Positions 12,068 through 23,334 are shown, counted from the stretch's first letter. The stretch is 64,000 nucleotides of DNA from Callorhinus ursinus (GCF_003265705.1 NW_020312788.1:4662033-4726032), one strand, 5' to 3'. The notes: generated by a model from the sequence alone, not told the origin. Program-made: numbers and translations.

Positions 12068-12083
12068 AGTTTGACTACTTCTT

Positions 12084-12690
12084 AAAGCACAGATCTGTTA
12101 CCCAGAAAAACCACTCCTGGGTGTGTATGAAAGTGAAATGAATACAAATGTCCGTACAAAACCTTTATTGGGTGTTCATAGCAGGTATCTTCATGATAAT
12201 CTCAAACTAGAACAATCTAAATCTCCATTGGTTGGTGAATGGATAAACTGTGATATATCCATACAAGGAATATTATTCAGAAAAAGAAAAAAAGAGAAAT
12301 GAACTACTGATAATCAAAATGATTGTGCTAAGTGAAAGAAAGAAGATATAAAAAGTTACATGTTCTATGATTCCATTTAAAACAAATTCTAGGAAAGGCA
12401 GAACTACAGTGCTAGAAAGCACATCAGTGGTTGCCTGGGTCTGGCTATGGGGTGAAGGGACCAAAGAGAAGCTTTTGGGCAATGGAAATATTCAATTCAG
12501 TGTCTTGCACTTGTGGTCACACAACCAACGACAGATTTGGCAAAACTCATTGAACTGTACCTATAAGATAGAGAATTGGATAAAAATTATGTATCAATAT
12601 TATATAGACATACATGTATGCAAAGAAAATTCTGGGGAAAGAGACTTTAAGGCTTTAATTATGGTAATCTGCAGGTAGCCTATTTTTCTG
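12084..12690 (+). mobile_element. Old L1M continued: ORF2 end and 3' region
   Basis: 'ttggttggtgaatggataaa' (about 12229), 'cagtggttgcctgggtctgg' (about 12425) and 'caaaactcattgaactgtac' (about 12540) are L1M ORF2-end and 3' UTR signatures. The element started at about 7500 closes here. Confidence 0.75.
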
Positions 12691-12699
12691 GCAAGAAGT

Positions 12700-13560
12700 T
12701 AAATATAATGAATAAAATATTTTCTTGGAAAAATGTATACATGGGTAAGAAAATGCTATCAACATTTAAGAATAACTGTCATAGGAAATTAAAGCAAATA
12801 AAACATATCAATAAATAGAAGGCAATAAGAGAATAAAAAGAAGAAATTCAAGAGTAAAATAAACAGGAAAAAATAAGATGCCAAAAATAAATTCAAATAC
12901 ATAAGTAATCACAGTAAATAAAATAGATACAGGTATCATCAGAATACCGTATGGAGAGGGGAAGAAAGGATGACTCCACAGTGGAGAACAAGAGAGCACT
13001 ACTTCAGCCAGATAGTGGCCATGATCAACAGTCATTGATCATGCTGATAGGATATAGCCCTGATATGATGGTACAAAAAGTACTTTATCTCTGTGATTTT
13101 CCTCCAAAAATTCTATAACCCCAGTCTAATCATGGGGAAAAGATCAGACAAATTCCAAAAGAGTAGCATTCTGCGGAATCCCTGATTAGTACTCTTCAAA
13201 ATTGTCAAGGTCGTCCAAAACAAGGAAAGCCTGAAAAACTGTCACAGTCAAGAGGAGCCCAACGAGACAAGACAAGGAAATGTTGTGTGCTACCCTGTAT
13301 GGAATTTTGGAACAGAAACAGATTAGGTAAAAACTAAGGAAACTTGAATAAACTATGGATTTAGTTAATAATTATCTATCAATATTAGTTCATTTTAATT
13401 GTAAGAAATGAACCATATTAAATTAAGATTTTAATAATCAGAGAAACTGGGTGCGAGATATACAGTACTCTGTACTACCTTCCTTTTTCTGTAAATCTAA
13501 AACTGTTTAGAAAATTTTTAATTCAAAAATGTATTGTAAATCTGTATACATACTTCTATG
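12700..13560 (+). mobile_element. Second L1M fragment with L1M-type 3' UTR
   Basis: 12790-12930 resembles the start of L1 ORF2 ('aataagatgccaaaaataaa'). 13140-13520 resembles an L1M 3' UTR ('aaattgtcaaggtcgtccaa', 'aaactgtcacagtcaagagg', 'tctgtaaatctaaaactgtt'). The ORF2 body between them is missing, so this is an internally deleted copy. Confidence 0.65.
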
Positions 13561-13641
13561 AGTATAGGTGATAAATTAGTATGTTTTGTATTTAATTCAA
13601 AAGGCAAAAATTAAATAACAAAACAAAAACAAATCTCTTTT

Positions 13642-13835
13642 GGGGCACCTGGGTGGCTCAGTTGTTAAGTGCCTGCCTTCGGCTCAGGTCATGATCCCAG
13701 GGTCCTGGGATCGAGCCCCGCATCGGGCTCCCTGCTCAGCGGGAGGCCTGCTTCTCCCTCTCCCACTCCCCCTGCTTGTGTTCCTCTCTCACTGTGTCTC
13801 TCTGTCAAATAAATAAATAAAATCTTAAAAAAAAA
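13642..13835 (+). mobile_element. Can-SINE, full length
   Basis: Near-consensus copy with AAAT tail. The direct repeats are approximate, around 'acaaatct' upstream at about 13629 and downstream at about 13836. Confidence 0.93.
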
Positions 13836-13859
13836 ACAAATCTTTTTTTAAAATAAATA

Positions 13860-14975
13860 ATAAAAATCACAAAAATACACACAAGAACAAAAATAACTCC
13901 ATAAAGTTTTTTTCTTAAAAAATGCAGCTTTAAGACTATATAAATAAAAGAAACAAGTACTAGATACGTATTCTTCAAGAGATATGCACATAAAAGGAAA
14001 TCATAGAGTACGATTGAAAGAAGAGAAAAAGAAACATAAATGTAATTTAAAAATGGGGTGAAGCAATATTAACCTCACACAATATAAAATATATAATAAA
14101 AAGCATTAAAAGAGGTGAAGAAGGGAGGTGACTGAGTGGCTTAGTCTGTTAGGTATCCACTCTTGGTTTCAGCTCAGGTCGTGATCTCAGGGTCGTGAGA
14201 TCCATGTTAGGCTCCACATTCAGTGGGGAGTCGGCTTGAGATTCTCTCCCTCTCCCTCTCCCTCTGTGTCTCTGCCCCTCTGCCTGCCTGCTCACACATA
14301 CAATCTGTCTCAAATAAATAAATTAATTAATTAATAAAATCTTTTAAAAAAAAGAGGTGAAGAAGGACACTACCTAGTGATTAAAGGAAAAAACATAACC
14401 TAATAAGGTGGCATTAAAATAGGTGATACAAAAAGCAACGGAATTGCAATGAGAAGTTATATATTCATATAAAGAAATATTTTAATATATTCATAGAAAT
14501 AAATATTTTCGTATATTTCTTTGAGAAACATTATGCGAAGAAATATTAGTAAGATTTAGAATATATGAAGGACACTATTGAGTTTGGTTTAACATGCACC
14601 CCACAAATAAAGAATATACAATTTTTCCAGGAGCACAGAAACTTTTACAAAATTAAAATAGTCACTTTTAAAAATGAACAAGATCATCTTGGAGAAATTT
14701 TTAAGAGCTAATAAGTTATTTTTTTAAAAAAGTAGTAAATGGATAGGTGTGCTGATGAAAAGCCTCAAAATCAAAAAGATATAAATTCTCCTGAAATTAA
14801 TTCCAAATAATGTTCTTTTTAATATTATTGCTATTGTTGGAACCAGGCAAGCTAATGATCCTAAAATTCACATGGAAGAGGAATTGTCCAAACATAACAA
14901 AGACAATTATGAATAATAAACAAACAAATAAATAAAAGGACCAATTACATTTCCAGATATAAAAAATAGCACAAT
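13860..14975 (+). mobile_element. L1M ORF2 fragments, split by a SINE
   Basis: Strongly decayed. 14040-14107 with 14367-14460 resembles the ORF2 endonuclease-to-RT portion, and about 14760-14970 resembles 'aattctcctgaaattaattc' through 'aaaggaccaattacatttcc' of ORF2. Assignment rests on scattered blocks and the limits are rough. Confidence 0.5.
14125..14349 (+). mobile_element. Can-SINE, variant subtype
   Basis: Head 'ggtgactgagtggcttagtc' is diverged and the CT segment is expanded (14247-14300). Despite the divergence, a perfect 17-bp duplication, 'aaaagaggtgaagaagg', flanks it at 14108-14124 and 14350-14366. Confidence 0.93.
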
Positions 14976-15142
14976 TTTCTTCCTTGCTTCCTTTCTTCCT
15001 CCTTCCTTCCCTCTCTCCTTCCTTCCTTCTTTCCTTCCTTCCTTCCGTCCTTCCTACTGTCTTCTTTCCCTTTAGCTTCCCTCAATTCCTCCTGCTCTCC
15101 CCATTTCTCCCTCCCTCCTTCCTTCCTTTCTGCCCTTTCTAC
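14976..15142. repeat. Pyrimidine-rich tract (TTCC)n
   Basis: About 165 bases of CT-rich sequence with TTCC and CTCC units, degenerate in the middle. Confidence 0.9.
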
Positions 15143-15492
15143 TTATTTATGTAATATAATCCCATAATGGAAAAGAGCAACTTCAGCCAAGGTAGTGGAA
15201 TACAATGCTCTGACTAGTGACTTCTCACACATTCCCACAGACTTACATTATGATTTCAGGAACACTTTCTCTTCAGAAGTAGTCAATATTCTTTGGCTGA
15301 GCCATCAAATATATCCAAATGAAGGAGTGCCTTTGAACTAATGCTTTTTAAATCACAAGATGGGTCCCAAGTTGGACTCTAGTAGGATTAATGATTTCAT
15401 GAAATAGTACAAATCAGAAGATTATTATAGATTAATAATATATATATATAATTTTAATAAATCATAGGATATCTCACTTTATTAGAGCACAT
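15143..15492. other. Unique DNA with short (TA)n
   Basis: A small TA repeat lies at about 15437-15450. Nothing else recognised. Confidence 0.5.
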
Positions 15493-15506
15493 ACTAGTTT
15501 ACTCTT

Positions 15507-15697
15507 TTTTTAAAAGATTTATTTATTTCAGAGAGAGAGTACAAGCAGGAGGGGCAGGGAGGGGGGGACACAATCTCAAGCAGACATTTTGCTGAGTGTG
15601 GAGCCCTACTCAGGGCTTGATCTCACAACCCTGAGATCACGACCTGAGCCAAAACCAAGAGTCAGCAGCTTAACTAACTGTGCCAACCAGGCGCCCC
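15507..15697 (-). mobile_element. Can-SINE, older copy
   Basis: Minus-strand copy with 'ctgtgccaaccaggcgcccc' as head. Imperfect flanking repeats: 'actagtttactctt' at 15493-15506 and 'actagtcttactctt' at 15698-15712. Confidence 0.93.
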
Positions 15698-15925
15698 ACT
15701 AGTCTTACTCTTAATTCTGATTATGGCTTTCTTTTATTTAATCTACAGTATAAATGATAGATATGCCAGGGGCCACTGATTCTTGGGGAAAACTTTTATA
15801 AACCAAATTAGTTACATGCAAATTTTAAGAAAAAAGTGTTTTAAATAAATCCATACTGAGCACTTTAGTCCTGAAAGTAACGAAGACTATGTATTCTACT
15901 CCTGCCCTCAATGGTAACGAATAGC

Positions 15926-16120
15926 TAATAATAGTGGTTATCATTTACTGAATGCTTACTTTAAGCCAAGCACTATGTTTAGCATTTTATTTGTATTACT
16001 TCCTTACAAAAAATCCATTGGATGGGTATTGTTATTGTCCCCATTTTATGGATGACTTAGGGTACTATATGGTAGAGATAAGAATCAAGTCTATGCAGTC
16101 AGACTCTACTACACTTTAGT
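15926..16120 (-). mobile_element. MIR
   Basis: Antisense of the mammal-wide MIR SINE: 'gaatgcttactttaagccaa' (end of MIR), then 'tgtccccattttatggatga', then 'cagtcagactctact'. No flanking repeats remain, as expected for its age. Confidence 0.8.
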
Positions 16121-16274
16121 ACTTCTGAGTAAAAAACAAGGGAAGTGTCAATCTATTTGGTGTCTTAAAACAGAAAAAAGAAACCGCTTCTATTTGTATA
16201 GATATTTATTTGTACCCTATCTTGTTCTAGAATGGAGTGAAGGTAACATCCAAAAGTACTCTGGTGGTAGATTG

Positions 16275-16790
16275 TATTTATGGTCCCACTTTTTTGCTCT
16301 TCCCTCTATCCATCCATGCCCTTTGCTTTGTGATATTATAGTTTATCTCACTATAGAGTGAGACAAGTTCATTTCTCCACCCTTGAATCTGAGTTTGGCT
16401 GTGTGACTTGCTTTGTTCATTAGAATGTGGCAAAATGTTCTCCATACTAGATCTGAGCCTAAGCTGCAAGAGATCTTGCATGTTTCTACTTGCTGTCTTC
16501 TTTGTGAAAATATGTCTAGATTAGCTAGGTGCTGGATGATGACAGATCTGTCCAGTAGAGCTGAGCTGTCCCAAGTGCCCCAGCTGAGGCCAGTCCCGAT
16601 CAGTCTAGATTACTAACATTCAGCCAAGCTCCAGACATGTGAGTAAGCCCAACTCAGAAAGCAGAGCTACCTACCCAACCCACAGTAAGCTCCTGACTGT
16701 GGCAATGAATACTGATTGGTGTATGCCAGTAAGATTTTTTTGACTGTGCATTATGCATTATTATCATGGCTACAAATAACTGATAGAATA
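16275..16790 (+). mobile_element. MLT1-like MaLR LTR remnant
   Basis: 'cacccttgaatctgagtttg' and 'tgtgacttgctttgttcatt' resemble the 5' half of MLT1-class solo LTRs. 'ggctacaaataactgataga' at the end resembles their 3' terminus. This is a decayed regulatory end of an ancient endogenous retrovirus-like element with no internal genes. Subfamily uncertain. Confidence 0.5.
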
Positions 16791-16799
16791 TAGAATGAA

Positions 16800-17182
16800 T
16801 TTCATTAAGCAAGATTTTAAGAGCTCACTCTATTCCAGACACTCTTCCAGGTGTTAGGGCTAGAGTAGTAATCAAGAGAGATGGGGTCCCTGCTCTTTGC
16901 AGAGATTACATTCTACGGAAAGACATAGACCAAAAAATATATATTTGTACAAAATACTTTCAGATAGTGAAAACTGCATGAATAAAATCAGGCTGGATGG
17001 TATAATCGAAACGGACTGAGAAATAGAAGATGTGAGGCATGGAGTGTGGCATTAGGGAAAGGGGACATTTCAGTGTGGCATCACTTTTGACTTGGGAAGG
17101 TGACATTTGGGCTGGTACTTGAGGGAATACCAGGAGACAGCCATGCTAGGATCTGAAGGGCTAAGGAAGACTCTAGGCTGGT
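16800..17182 (+). mobile_element. L2, first part
   Basis: Ancient LINE2 3' region: 'tattccagacactcttccag', 'gggtccctgctctttgcaga', 'aaggtgacatttgggctggt'. It is interrupted by the LTR at 17183-17648 and appears to resume at 17649. Confidence 0.75.
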
Positions 17183-17648
17183 GTTGTGGGTTGGATTGTA
17201 CCCTGCAAAAGGGTATGTTCAAATCCCAGTATCTGTGAAAGTCAAATAGGGTTTTATTAGAAATAGGGTCTTTGTAGATGCAATCAAGTTGAGATGACAT
17301 GATGGATTGGGATGGGCTTCTAAGAGGAAGTGCCTTTATAAGAAGAGGGAAATTTGGATACCACACAGAGACACAGACACACAAGCAAGGAAAATGCCAC
17401 ATGAAGACAGACTTGGTGACACATTTATAGGCCAAGGAACACCAGCGGTTGTCAGCAATCACTAGAAGCCAAGAGAAAGACATGGAGCAACAAGATTCTC
17501 CCTCAAGAGCCTCCAGAAGAATCAACCCTGCTCAATACCTTGATTTTAGGCTTCTGGCCTCCTGAACTGTGAGAGAATACATTTCCATTGTTTTAAGGTG
17601 ACCAGTTTGCTGTACTTTGTTATGGCAGCCCTAGGAAAAGAATAGAGC
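17183..17648 (+). mobile_element. MLT1 (MaLR) solo LTR
   Basis: Nearly complete LTR: 'ttgtgggttggattgtaccc' at the start, 'aatagggtctttgtagatgc' (about 17262), 'ccttataagaagagggaaat' (about 17334), and 'gaactgtgagagaatacatt' with 'ttgttatggcagccctagga' at the end. No internal retroviral genes. It sits inside an L2, so it is the younger of the two. Confidence 0.8.
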
Positions 17649-17800
17649 TCACGACAGACTTAGTGGATTCTAAGATCTGAAAGAAGACTCATGAGCTTGA
17701 ATATGGTGAGTGAATGGGAGAATGCACAAGATGAAGGGGAGGAGACAGGCAGGGGCCACACCATTTAGGGGAATGGTTTGGAAGCTATGGTTTGGCTTTA
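17649..17800 (+). mobile_element. L2, second part
   Basis: 'gaggagacaggcaggggcca' and 'ggtttggaagctatggtttg' fit the L2 segment that would follow the part ending at 17182. Confidence 0.6.
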
Positions 17801-17940
17801 AGAATAAGAAAAGAAGGAAATGAAGCTAAAAGAAAATAAGGGAAGGAAAGATATAAGGAAATCAGGAATAAATTTAAGTAGGCAAATATCCATGTCATGG
17901 GTTCCCCTGTGCTTGTTTGAATTAGCCTATGAATTCTTTT

Positions 17941-18196
17941 CTTATTAAGATTTTATGTATGTATGTATGTATGTATGTATGTATCTATGTATCTATATAT
18001 CTATCATCTATCTATTTGAGAGAGAAAGAGAGAAAGAGTAAGCAGAGAGAGAGGGAGAGAGAATCTCAAGAATCTCAAGCAGACCCACGCTGAGCATGGA
18101 GTCCGACTCGGGGCTTGGCCTCAGGACCCTGAGATCACATCCTGAGCTGAAATCAAGAGTCAGACACTTAACTGACTGAGCCACCCAGGCACCCCT
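17941..18196 (-). mobile_element. Can-SINE with expanded GTAT/CTAT tail
   Basis: The A-rich tail has become a (GTAT)n/(CTAT)n microsatellite at about 17954-18013, and 'gaatctcaa' is duplicated at 18061-18078. Flanking repeat 'ctatgaattcttt' at 17927-17939 and 18200-18212. Confidence 0.93.
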
Positions 18197-18405
18197 AGAC
18201 TATGAATTCTTTATCACCCTGTGCAGAGAGAAACTCATGAATCAAATCGCTTGTAAGTTAACAGCTAACTAGTTACCCAATCACTGACAAGATCAAGTCT
18301 AAGCTCCTTTGCATGTCATACAGGTCCCTCCATGACTTATTTTTGCTTATCACTTTGATTTCATTTTCATTCACTCCCTGTCTCACATATAAAAGTCATC
18401 CAACA

Positions 18406-18705
18406 ACCCTCCTACACTCTTGGTGGGAATGCAAGCTTGTGCAGCCACTCTGGAAAACAGTATGGAGGTTCCTCAAAAAGTTGAAAAGAGAGCTACCATA
18501 CGAGCCAGCAATTGCACTACTGGGTATTTACCCCAAAGATACAAATGTAGGGATCCGAAGGGGTATGTGCACCCCGATGTTTATAGCAGCAATGTCCACA
18601 ATAGCCAAACTGTGGAAAGAGCCAAGATGTCCATCAACAAATGAATGGATAAAGAAGATGTGGTATATATACAATGGAATACTATGCAACCATCAAAAGG
18701 AATGA
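18406..18705 (+). pseudogene. L1 ORF2 C-terminal remnant
   Basis: The frame reads ...[20 protein letters not shown]..., ...[11 protein letters not shown]..., ...CTPMFIAAMSTIAKLWKEPR..., ...EWIKKMWYIYNG..., which is the conserved C-terminal tail of the L1 ORF2 protein (endonuclease/reverse transcriptase). Endonuclease and RT domains are absent because of 5' truncation. Codons upstream of 18406 in the open frame are genomic flank, not L1. Confidence 0.85.
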
Positions 18706-18840
18706 AATCTTGCCATTTGCAATGACGTGTATAGAACTGGAGAGTGTTATGCTGAGCGAAATAAGTCAATCAGAGAAAGTCATGTATCATATGACCTCAA
18801 TGATATGACGAATTCTTAATCTCAGGAAACAAACTGAAGG

Positions 18841-19052
18841 GGGGGGGCGCCTGGGTGGCTCAGTCGGTTAAGCAACTGCCTTCAGCTCAGGTAATGATCC
18901 CAAGATGCTGGGATCGAGCCCCGCATTGGGGTCCCTGCTCAGCGGGGAGCCTGCTTCTCCCTCTGCGTGCCGCTCCCCCTGCTTGTGCTCTCTCTCTCTC
19001 TCTCTCTGTCAAATAAATAAATAAAATCTTTAAAAAACAAAAACAACAACAA
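18841..19052 (+). mobile_element. Can-SINE inside young L1
   Basis: Begins with a G run (18839-18847). Flanking repeats are near-identical: 'aaacaaactgaagg' ending at 18840 and 'aaaacaactgaggg' ending at 19066. Since it lies in a young L1 it is one of the younger SINEs here. Confidence 0.93.
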
Positions 19053-19210
19053 AAAACAACTGAGGGTTCCTGGAATGGTGGGGGGTGGGAGAGATGGGGT
19101 GGCTGGGTGATGGACATTAGAGAGGGTATGTGCTATGGTGAGCACTGTGAATTGTGCAAGACTGTTGAATCACAGATCTGTACCTCTGAAACAAATAATA
19201 CATTATATGT

Positions 19211-19282
19211 TAAAAAAAAAGAGAGAAAAGAAGAAGAAGAAGAAGAAGAAGAAGAAGAAGAAGAAAAAGAAAAGAAGAAGAA
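19211..19282 (+). repeat. (GAA)n tract abutting the gap
   Basis: Regular GAA units with a few AAA/GAAA interruptions, running directly into the Ns. Located in the L1 3' UTR, after 'acattatatgtt' and an A run. Confidence 0.95.
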
Positions 19283-19382
19283 NNNNNNNNNNNNNNNNNN
19301 NNNNNNNNNNNNNNNNNNNNNNNNNNNNNNNNNNNNNNNNNNNNNNNNNNNNNNNNNNNNNNNNNNNNNNNNNNNNNNNNNN
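19283..19382. other. Assembly gap, 100 N
   Basis: Exactly 100 N, the usual placeholder for a gap of unknown size. Frames that cross it are meaningless. Confidence 0.99.
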
Positions 19383-19635
19383 CGGAGGGGGAGATGAACC
19401 ATGAGAGATGATGGACTCTGAGAAACAAACTAAGGGTTCTAGAGAGGAGGAGGTTGGGAGGATGGGTTAGCCTGGTGATGGGTATTAAAGAGGACACGTT
19501 CTGCATGGAGCACTGGGTGTTAAACGCAAATAATGAAACATGGAACACTACATCAAAAACTAATGTAATGTATGGTGAATAACTTAACATAATAATAAAA
19601 TAAAAATAAAACTCATCCAACAGATTTTAATTCTT

Positions 19636-19826
19636 TTATTTTTAAAGATTTTATTTATTTCTTTGACAGAGACAGCAAGAGAGGGAACACAAGCAGGAGG
19701 AGTGGGAAAGGGAGAAGTAGACTTCCCGCTGAGCAGGAAGCCCAACGTGGGACACGATCCCAGGACTCCAGGATCATGACCTGAGCCGAAGGCAGATGCT
19801 TAACAACTGAGCCACCCAGGCACCCC
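19636..19826 (-). mobile_element. Can-SINE, full length
   Basis: Perfect 15-bp duplication 'cagattttaattctt' at 19621-19635 and 19827-19841. It landed just after the end of the young L1. Confidence 0.95.
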
Positions 19827-19841
19827 CAGATTTTAATTCTT

Positions 19842-20300
19842 AGTGCTCTACTGTATTTCTCACTTCCATATCTGCATATGCTGTTTGGTGGAATATATCA
19901 TCACCATCTGCCCCACATTCACTTGCCTTCTTCTTCTTATTTCATTCATTTACTTAATAATTGAGCTTGTTCTCTTTACCAGGCATCCTTTAGCATGAGG
20001 ATATAGTAATAAACAAAGTAGATATATTCCCCTTTCCACAGAACTTTGGTTTAGCAGCCTTGGCTGAAAAATAATTAGGCAATTATAATTGTGTCAAGCA
20101 TGATGAAAGAAGAGTCCAAAGCATACGGTGGGGAGAATGTGACCCAGCCTTGGGAGTTGAAGATTGGCATAAGACAGATATAACTGATGAAAAGAGTCTA
20201 CAGAGAATGGGGATGACCTTATAATTAGAGGAAACTGCATGGTCAAAGATCCCTGAAATGAAAAGGAGTATTTCTCGTTCCAACCATCTAAAGGAAACTA
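19842..20300. other. Unique DNA
   Basis: No gene or repeat recognised. Confidence 0.5.
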
Positions 20301-20392
20301 CTCTTTTCTCTCTGTCTCTCTGTCTCTGTCCCTGTCTCTCTCTGTCTTCCCCCTCTTTTGTTCCCTCCCTCCTTCTCTTCCTCCCTTCTTCA
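20301..20392. repeat. CT-rich low-complexity tract
   Basis: Imperfect TCTC/CTGT units followed by CCTCC. Confidence 0.85.
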
Positions 20393-20464
20393 GCTGTTGA
20401 TTTTTGTTTCCACTCAGAAGAGGTGGTATAGCAACATTTATTATTTGTTTATAAAATCAATTAT

Positions 20465-20618
20465 TAAGATAAGCTCCAGTATCTTTATCTGCTCAATAGG
20501 AATAGTAAATATGTCTAATCCCTGGTTCATCATGAGAATTTAATGTGATTGTGTGCCAATGCCTGGGATGTCATGAACACTCAAAAACCTTAGCTACCTA
20601 TCATTCCATTTGTGTGTT
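20465..20618 (+). mobile_element. MIR 3' half
   Basis: 'ccagtatctttatctgctca' fits the MIR 'tttcctcatctgtaaaatgg' core, then 'atgagaatttaatgtgattg' and 'gtcatgaacactcaaaaacc'. Diverged but collinear with MIR. Confidence 0.65.
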
Positions 20619-20619
20619 T

Positions 20620-20830
20620 ATCATTGAGACTTACTCATGTGTTTTATGGGCCAAACCCAGCGTTAAGGTATTTTTACAGGTACGGTCTTATGTAACCTCA
20701 GACTCATACAAAGCATGTGTGAATGTTCTCAAGATGAGAGAATTAGAACCTAGAATGTTCAACACATTAACAAGCTTTACCTGCTCAAAAGCCCAGGCTT
20801 TTAGACACCACATAAGCTTCATCCTTTCAA
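20620..20830 (-). mobile_element. MIR-like, opposite orientation
   Basis: 'gtgttttatgggccaaaccc', 'caggtacggtcttatgtaac', 'gatgagagaattagaaccta' are weakly collinear with antisense MIR. It is adjacent to the previous copy in tail-to-tail orientation. Confidence 0.45.
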
Positions 20831-22379
20831 AGGGCAGTTCCATCTCCTTTTTAAAAAGGGAAAGATGTTCTTTAATATTGACACAAATACATTTGTTTAG
20901 CTTTGTTTATATAGAGGAATTTTCAACTTAAATGTAGGAAAGAAACAAGTTTGCATTATCCTACAGCTCATTACTAGTGATCCACAGTTAAATCACTAGG
21001 GAAAATGATAGAAAGCAAACTGATTGATAGAAGAATGTTAAAGGAAATAAATAAATCAGTCAAAATGTAGTCATTATGTTTTTAATTCCTGAGAACAACA
21101 ATGTCCTTGCCAAGCCAGCTTGGAGATACAGATCATTTTCCAAATATGTATAATATGGAAGACTTCCAAAACCTGTAGGGTAGATCATTAAAAGCTACAA
21201 TTAGCCAGTGGCCATCGTTTCAGCCTTCTGCCACCATCTTCTTCCTTCTCCAGGTCCCACGAGGCTGATGCTTATGATAACATCCCTTAATGTGGGTTAA
21301 TGGTCTAAGAGGTCAGGAAAACAATTCGCATCAATTTGGTACCAGTTTACAGTTCACTGATGGCCTGGCTCAGATATATATATATATATATATTTTGGGG
21401 GGTGTCCCTAAATCTGAAGTACATTTGCATGGTTGAATCTTCAGACAATATCTGCTTTCTTTCAACAACAGTATTGAAGCAAAGAATGTAATAAATTCTC
21501 TGACAAGCATCTAGAGTTCAAGCTATCTGTACTTACTCAGTCCGGATCTTTTGTGCATCATTTGATTTGGGGTGCACTCTATGTTTTTAACATACTACAG
21601 AGTCTATCTCTAGACAAGAGGCTGTCAACGCAGCCCATAGTTGGTACAGTTCCATGAGGAGTTTTCACCTGTCCTCAACTTCGGACTTCTCCCTGTCTAG
21701 GGTCAGGGCGCCCCAGCCAACAGCCTCATTGCAAGAAGCCATCTCACTGGCTCGGAGGGCTCTCCAGTCTCCATAGCTCTCACAGCTCTAACAATTAGCT
21801 CATTAATTCCCTGGCCTCTAACCCTTTTATTCTCCAACTTTCAAGACCAAGTGAGAAATATTGCTTCAGATTTCTACAGTTTCCCCAGAACAATATAACA
21901 GAGCAACTGACTCCACTTTTCTCAATATTCCTATGCAATACAGACTTTCTTCTGAGATAGAGGATCAGAGAAAACTCCAACTTAAGGAATGAATCCATTG
22001 TTCCTGAAGGGGGATGGGTAACACACCACACCATCTGCTACAAGTTACTAACTGTGACACACCAAAATCTTTGTTCTCTGCTCTGTTGTGCTAGCAAATA
22101 TGGATCCCTAAAATGACAAGCATTAAGTCAAGAAAATAATTACATGCAATATGATTGGCAAGTAACATTAAGTTATAACTTTCTAATTTAGAAAATTAGC
22201 AATATATATAAAATTATCTATATATGTACGTGTAAATCTTGATACAGGTTTTTGTTTTTTCCTGTTAAAGGTACTACATTATTCTTAGATTATGTTGTGT
22301 GTACTCCTTCAGTGTGAAAATGTAATTTTAAAAATATGTAATATAGGTTTTAAATATCATATTTGGAATTTTTTAATGA
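20831..22379. other. Unique DNA with (TA)n
   Basis: (TA)n at about 21376-21393 and a small AT repeat near 22202. No gene or element recognised in the rest, including the more GC-balanced part at 21540-22080. Confidence 0.5.
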
Positions 22380-22780
22380 CAACACTATGTTGATGTCCAT
22401 GTATCAGACTTTCTTTACTAAACACTTCCACTTGGATGTATCACAGCATCTCAAACTCAATATGTATACAACTTTACTCATCATCGTCCATCATTAAATC
22501 TATTTTTCTTACAATACTATTTTTTGAGGGGTAGGATTGTTAATAAAATCATCATTGTCATCCATGTCAAAACTTTTTGATTTATCCTAAATACTTCTAT
22601 CTACTCTCCTACCTGAATCCAATAAATACTTACTTCCTCCCAATTCTACTTAAAACAAAACAAACCTCTCAGTTCTGACCATACTGTTCCATTTACTTCA
22701 TTAGTTTCTTTAGGTGTTTATTTTTTCTCCCCTGTATTATTTTTCAATCATCCTTCCCAGTGTTGTCGAAGAAATACACA
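22380..22780 (-). mobile_element. L2 fragment
   Basis: 'tccacttggatgtatcacag' and 'catctcaaactcaatatgta' match antisense L2, followed by decayed text. Confidence 0.7.
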
Positions 22781-22919
22781 TTTTTTAATAAGAATCATGC
22801 TTCTAAAAATCAAATACAATGGTGATAATTCATATTTTCAACACATTTAGAATGTCTCCCTTCTAAATTAATGCCAGGCAATGTAGCAGGGCATATTCAA
22901 GACATGAACCTCATCTATA

Positions 22920-23095
22920 CAGAAACTAAAGTTACCTGCAGGGTGCAAAGGCTCCTATATTTGCACATGATATTCCATCTGCCTGGAATGTGCTCTTCCT
23001 CCAACCAACCTCACCCATCTGACTAAGTTGTGAACAACCTCCTAGGTCCAGCTCAAGCATTACTTTTTGGGGAGATACTTTTGCTGGCACCCCAC
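22920..23095 (-). mobile_element. L2 fragment
   Basis: 'atattccatctgcctggaat' and 'aggtccagctcaagcattac' are antisense L2 landmarks. Collinear with the fragment at 22380, so probably one element with a lost middle. Confidence 0.75.
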
Positions 23096-23334
23096 AAAAA
23101 ATTACCATAAAATGTGGTAAATGTTTTAATAAGGGGAAGTTTGGGAGATAATGGAAGCATGGAGAAGTAGAATTTAACCAATACTTAGTTCATCAATCAG
23201 GGTTTAGTGAATATGATATCTAAGATGTGCAGGATGATAGAAGTGAGGTAAGCACAGGTGTTGGGGCAGAATACTCCACCAAAGGAAGGTGCAAGAGCAG
23301 AGCCTTGCCACTAGAGATAACAATGCATACATCT

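Larger units (their letters stand above)
18406..19610 (+). mobile_element. Young carnivore L1, 5'-truncated
   Basis: Holds the last part of ORF2 and the 3' UTR. Target repeat 'tcatccaaca' at 18396-18405 and 19613-19622. Embedded within it are a Can-SINE (18841-19052), a GAA tract (19211-19282) and the assembly gap. The terminal block 'gagcactgggtgttaaacgc' to 'aatgtatggtgaataactta' is the sense form of the L1 end found antisense at 40131-40768. Confidence 0.92.

Noticed and set aside
17070..17525. 151-codon open frame on the minus strand
   Set aside because: It is antisense across an L2/MLT1 junction, so it cannot be a conserved gene.
19133..19402. Open frames across the Ns
   Set aside because: They consist of microsatellite and unknown bases.
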